Source: Amphibalanus amphitrite (Eukaryota; Arthropoda; Thecostraca; Balanomorpha; Balanidae). Taken from it: a stretch of 64,000 bases of DNA. Made by a program: the position numbers and the translations under genes. The stretch lies in assembly GCF_019059575.1 (NCBI RefSeq), contig NW_024881691.1, positions 248,001-312,000 on the forward strand, in the 5' to 3' direction. The notes beneath the pieces were generated by a model, which worked only from the letters and a program-made list of their open reading frames with translations, had not been told where the DNA came from and made no database searches. Shown here one piece after another: positions 61,510-64,000 of the stretch. Positions within the stretch are counted from its first letter, which is position 1, and each line of letters begins with the position of its first letter.

Positions 61510-62484
61510 GACATCTTATGTACAACAAAAATACATAAATCACATTCACACGGCGTGTTCTCTCGCACAAAACAGACACTATTCGCAGATTGGCACTCAC
61601 TCCAAATGCACCATAGAGTTACCACGCCACGCCATTAGATAAACTTTAAATATACGCTGCGGCCGCCGACCGCCCGATCGTGTCCTGCCGCCGGTCCGGT
61701 CTGCCGGACACCGAACAAAGGACTCAAAACAAACCATCACATCAGTGAGACGGCCACGGCACACACTCGCAGGGGCGCGCGCGCTCGTCTTTTACACGGT
61801 ACCTGCTGTACAGATCACGGGTTTATAGTACAGGCGGCGGCGCGGCGCCGGGTCCCCGGTCCCGGCCGAGCGCCCCGTGACGGTCCAACTAGCTCGGACA
61901 GTGCTGGCAGGTCGCCACTCCATACCTTAGCCCTGCAGCCCCGCTGGTAGGTACTAGACTGCGTCTACTAGAGATGCAACATTTCCGCACACACACACAC
62001 ACATGTTGATTGTCAGGCGAACCATATCATTAGGTCGAGGGTGTAAAATGCTCAGTAAAAGGGATGATGGGTCACATTCTGACCACTTCACAAAAAAATA
62101 TCGCCACATTTTCATGCAGCGCCAGTCAGGTCTACTATTTTGAGATAGGTCAACCGATGTAGGGATATTTTTCTGTTTTGCAAGATCAGCAAGTCAACCA
62201 TGTCACTCAAATTCAACATATCAACGCCATCCCCACGTTGGGACCTACGCGCCACTCGGAGGAGAAATGCTGCACCTGTAGCGCCTGCTCGGAGGACCGG
62301 TGCCGCCGGCCGGCCCGGCCCCGTCGTGTGACCTCGGGGGCCGTCGTCTGACCGCGGGCGCCTGCCGGACACGGCGGGCGCCCCCAGGGAGGGGAGGCCG
62401 GAGCGCGGCCGGCGCTAACAATACATTGCACTGTGCGTGTCGCCGTGTTGACGGCCGTGGCCGGCCGGCTCACTGGCGCACGGG

Positions 62485-62534
62485 TCACCAGACGAGGCCC
62501 TCGCTGCTCGGGTGGTCGGTGAAGCTGCCGGGAC
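62485..62534 (-). CDS. Putative terminal exon, Lim1 (Lhx1/5)-like C-terminus
   Basis: On the minus strand a pyrimidine-rich acceptor ending CTCTCTCCCCGGCAG stands just before 62534. The exon completes a split Gly codon, reads PGSFTDHPSSEGLVW and stops at TGA (62485-62487). Its phase matches the donor of the exon at 63792-63980, so the two can be spliced across a 1257 bp intron. Vertebrate Lhx1 and Lhx5 proteins end in NEAAVW, so a final acidic residue followed by two small or hydrophobic residues and VW is a family-like C-terminus, and FTD also occurs in their tails. The exon is short and the assignment rests on this and on splice signals. It could also be an alternative last exon. Confidence 0.5.
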
Positions 62535-63791
62535 CTGCCGGGGAGAGAGACGGGGTCGTCAGTGAGGGAGAACGGTCGGCTCACCCGCCGGCGCCGCGCG
62601 TGGGGGTACATACAGGCTCCATATGGGTCACGGAGGTGTTCACACTCTGTCACGGAGAGTGCACCGCGCTGTGGTTATGTTCACGTCTCGGTAATATTCG
62701 CGTTTGGTGTGTGAGAAACCAGCACGGTACGAGAGGCACGGCAGCGCGCTCCGAGAGGCTGTTCTCCGGTGATCGGACCTCCTGGCGCCCCGCACGTGGG
62801 CGGCACGCGCGCTCCGCCGCCAGAACGGCCCCCACCGCGCCCCATCACCGCCACTGGAGACAAACGTGACGCGCTGGAGACAGTCCGAGACGGCCGAGCG
62901 GCTCGCCCGCCGCGCCGCCGCGCGCGCTCCATCACAATTCATTGGGCCGTTTTGACGCGTGTCACCATGCATTACCGGAGCGCGCCGGTCGCCGCTGCGG
63001 CGCCAATTAACTTGTCGGCCGCCGACCGCGCCCGTTCCGCGGCGCTGGTGGCGCGGCCGACAGCCGGGCGGCCAACGCGGCGCGCCGTTCTGCGCCAGTG
63101 CCGCGCCGGCTCCGCGCTGCCGCGTTTACAAACTGAGCGGCGGCCGTCCGCGACGAGCGACCATTGCGCGGGGCCGCCGCGGGACATTGTGCGGGGCCAC
63201 CGCGGGACACGGCCGCGAATTTCGATCAATCGCTCGAGATCGATATCCCCTCCCCCACACGCAGCCTCCCCCCTGTGATCGGGGCGGAGGCGAGGGGGGG
63301 GGGGGTACGATCGCATGCCGGCGCCCCGGCAGGACCGTCACTAACCACAGGGCACCGGGTGGGATCGCCTGACCGGCCCCAATCGATCCAGATCAAACTT
63401 TAATTAGTTTTGTTAGATTTAAGTGGTATCTTTTCTTCGGCTTCCTGATTGCTGTCATTAGTGGGTGGCGCCGGCGGTGAGCCGGCTGCACGCTGCACGA
63501 GAGACCGGTGGGCGCGGCTTTGGGGACGGGGCGCCGCACAGTCGCTGGGCGCCGCCGAATCAGTGCCCAACAGCTGGTGAGAGGCTTCATAAATGTGCGC
63601 TGTGTCGTTTAAATGGATTTTATTTACCCCTGAGCACTTAACTTTTCTGTCGATTGCCTGTGTTTGAGCGTGATTTTCTGCACGATTTAGTCACAGCCCA
63701 CATTGGTGGCACTGCTTGCTTTGGTCCGGTCTGACCCCCAGTACGCAGTCTGACCTCTAATGGCGCACTGTACTCGGTAATCGGTACTCAC
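62535..63791 (-). other. Predicted intron
   Basis: Bounded by the donor GTGAGT at 63791-63786 and an AG at 62535-62536 on the minus strand, both phase 1. It is very GC-rich around 62840-63350, with many overlapping compositional frames, and contains a poly-G run near 63297. No other exon was convincing within it. Confidence 0.45.
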
Positions 63792-63980
63792 CCTGAGGCG
63801 GCGGGCCGGGCGGCATGCCGTTGACCAGGTTTCCGGCGCTGTCGGGACTGGAGCGCTGCGACATCAGGTCGCCGTGCGGCATGAAGGGGTGATCCATGGG
63901 GATGCCGTTCATCCCGCCAAAGTCGCCCATCGGCCCGCCGGGCGGCAGCGGCTGCTCCATCGAGACGGGCACGCCGGGAC
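63792..63980 (-). CDS. Putative internal exon of a Lim1 (Lhx1/5)-like transcription factor
   Basis: A 189 nt exon on the minus strand between an acceptor ending GTCCGCAG (63981-63988) and a donor with GTGAGT directly after 63792. It is phase 1 at both ends, so it could be skipped without a frameshift. The 63 residues are rich in Gly, Pro and Met, with motifs VPVSMEQPLPPGGPMGDFG, MDHPFMPHGDLMSQ and RSSPDSAG. Lhx1 proteins carry a similar tail after the homeodomain, in which a GPSGTPLGGLEHPLPG-like segment would align with GPGVPVSMEQPLPPG. That is recall, not a search. The LIM and homeodomain exons would lie beyond the right edge. Alternatives are other Gly/Pro/Met-rich nuclear cofactors such as SSBP-type proteins. 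Confidence 0.55.
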
Positions 63981-64000
63981 CTGCGGACACGACCGGTCAG

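Noticed and set aside
63792..63980. SSBP-family (single-stranded DNA-binding cofactor) identity for the right-edge exon
   Set aside because: The Gly/Pro/Met-rich composition is similar, but the specific tail words I recall for that family do not match, and the downstream exon ending in VW fits Lhx1/5 better. Kept only as an alternative.

Overview
This window is animal nuclear DNA, almost certainly from an arthropod. The only long intact protein gene is the polyprotein of a BEL/Pao LTR retrotransposon, a metazoan-specific superfamily. The rest is spliced-gene fragments, DNA transposons of hAT, mariner and TTAA type, a tRNA-derived SINE, minisatellites and microsatellites. The strong patchwork of CpG-rich blocks and AT-rich sequence, with many G and C homopolymers, would fit a crustacean such as a barnacle. 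The species is inference. No bacterial-type operon, CRISPR array or rRNA is present. Layout. 1-1200 is GC-rich DNA with no visible gene. 1201-9750 is a stack of transposons inserted into one another: TA-flanked element A (1203-2374) abuts TA-flanked element B (2377-9748). B is interrupted by a mariner-like element C (2852-8993). C is interrupted by a hAT-type element D (3729-8859), and D carries a SINE and a 1.5 kb GGGCCC-punctuated tandem array. 9751-13300 is non-coding, with a 5 x 45 bp minisatellite. 13301-21360 holds five more terminal-inverted-repeat elements with clear target-site duplications, one nested in another, plus a second SINE copy. 21361-43557 is mainly gene-poor GC-rich DNA with many minisatellites and two long CT tracts. 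43563-49590 is a complete BEL/Pao element on the minus strand. Its 227 bp LTRs look identical, its target duplication is intact and its 1819-codon gag-pol frame is unbroken, so the insertion is recent. 49783-61415 holds a third SINE copy, several minisatellites, a mariner with a decayed transposase, a tandem palindrome and a relative of element D. 61416-64000 appears to contain the 3' end of a host gene on the minus strand: two exons with matching phases and good splice sites. Their product resembles the C-terminus of Lim1/Lhx1-5 LIM-homeodomain factors. If that is right, the gene-poor GC-rich tract to its left is its downstream intergenic region and may hold regulatory DNA, though none can be proven here. 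Apart from that gene, the components shown are selfish or satellite DNA. Their interplay is insertion history: non-autonomous elements lacking any transposase depend on enzymes encoded elsewhere.
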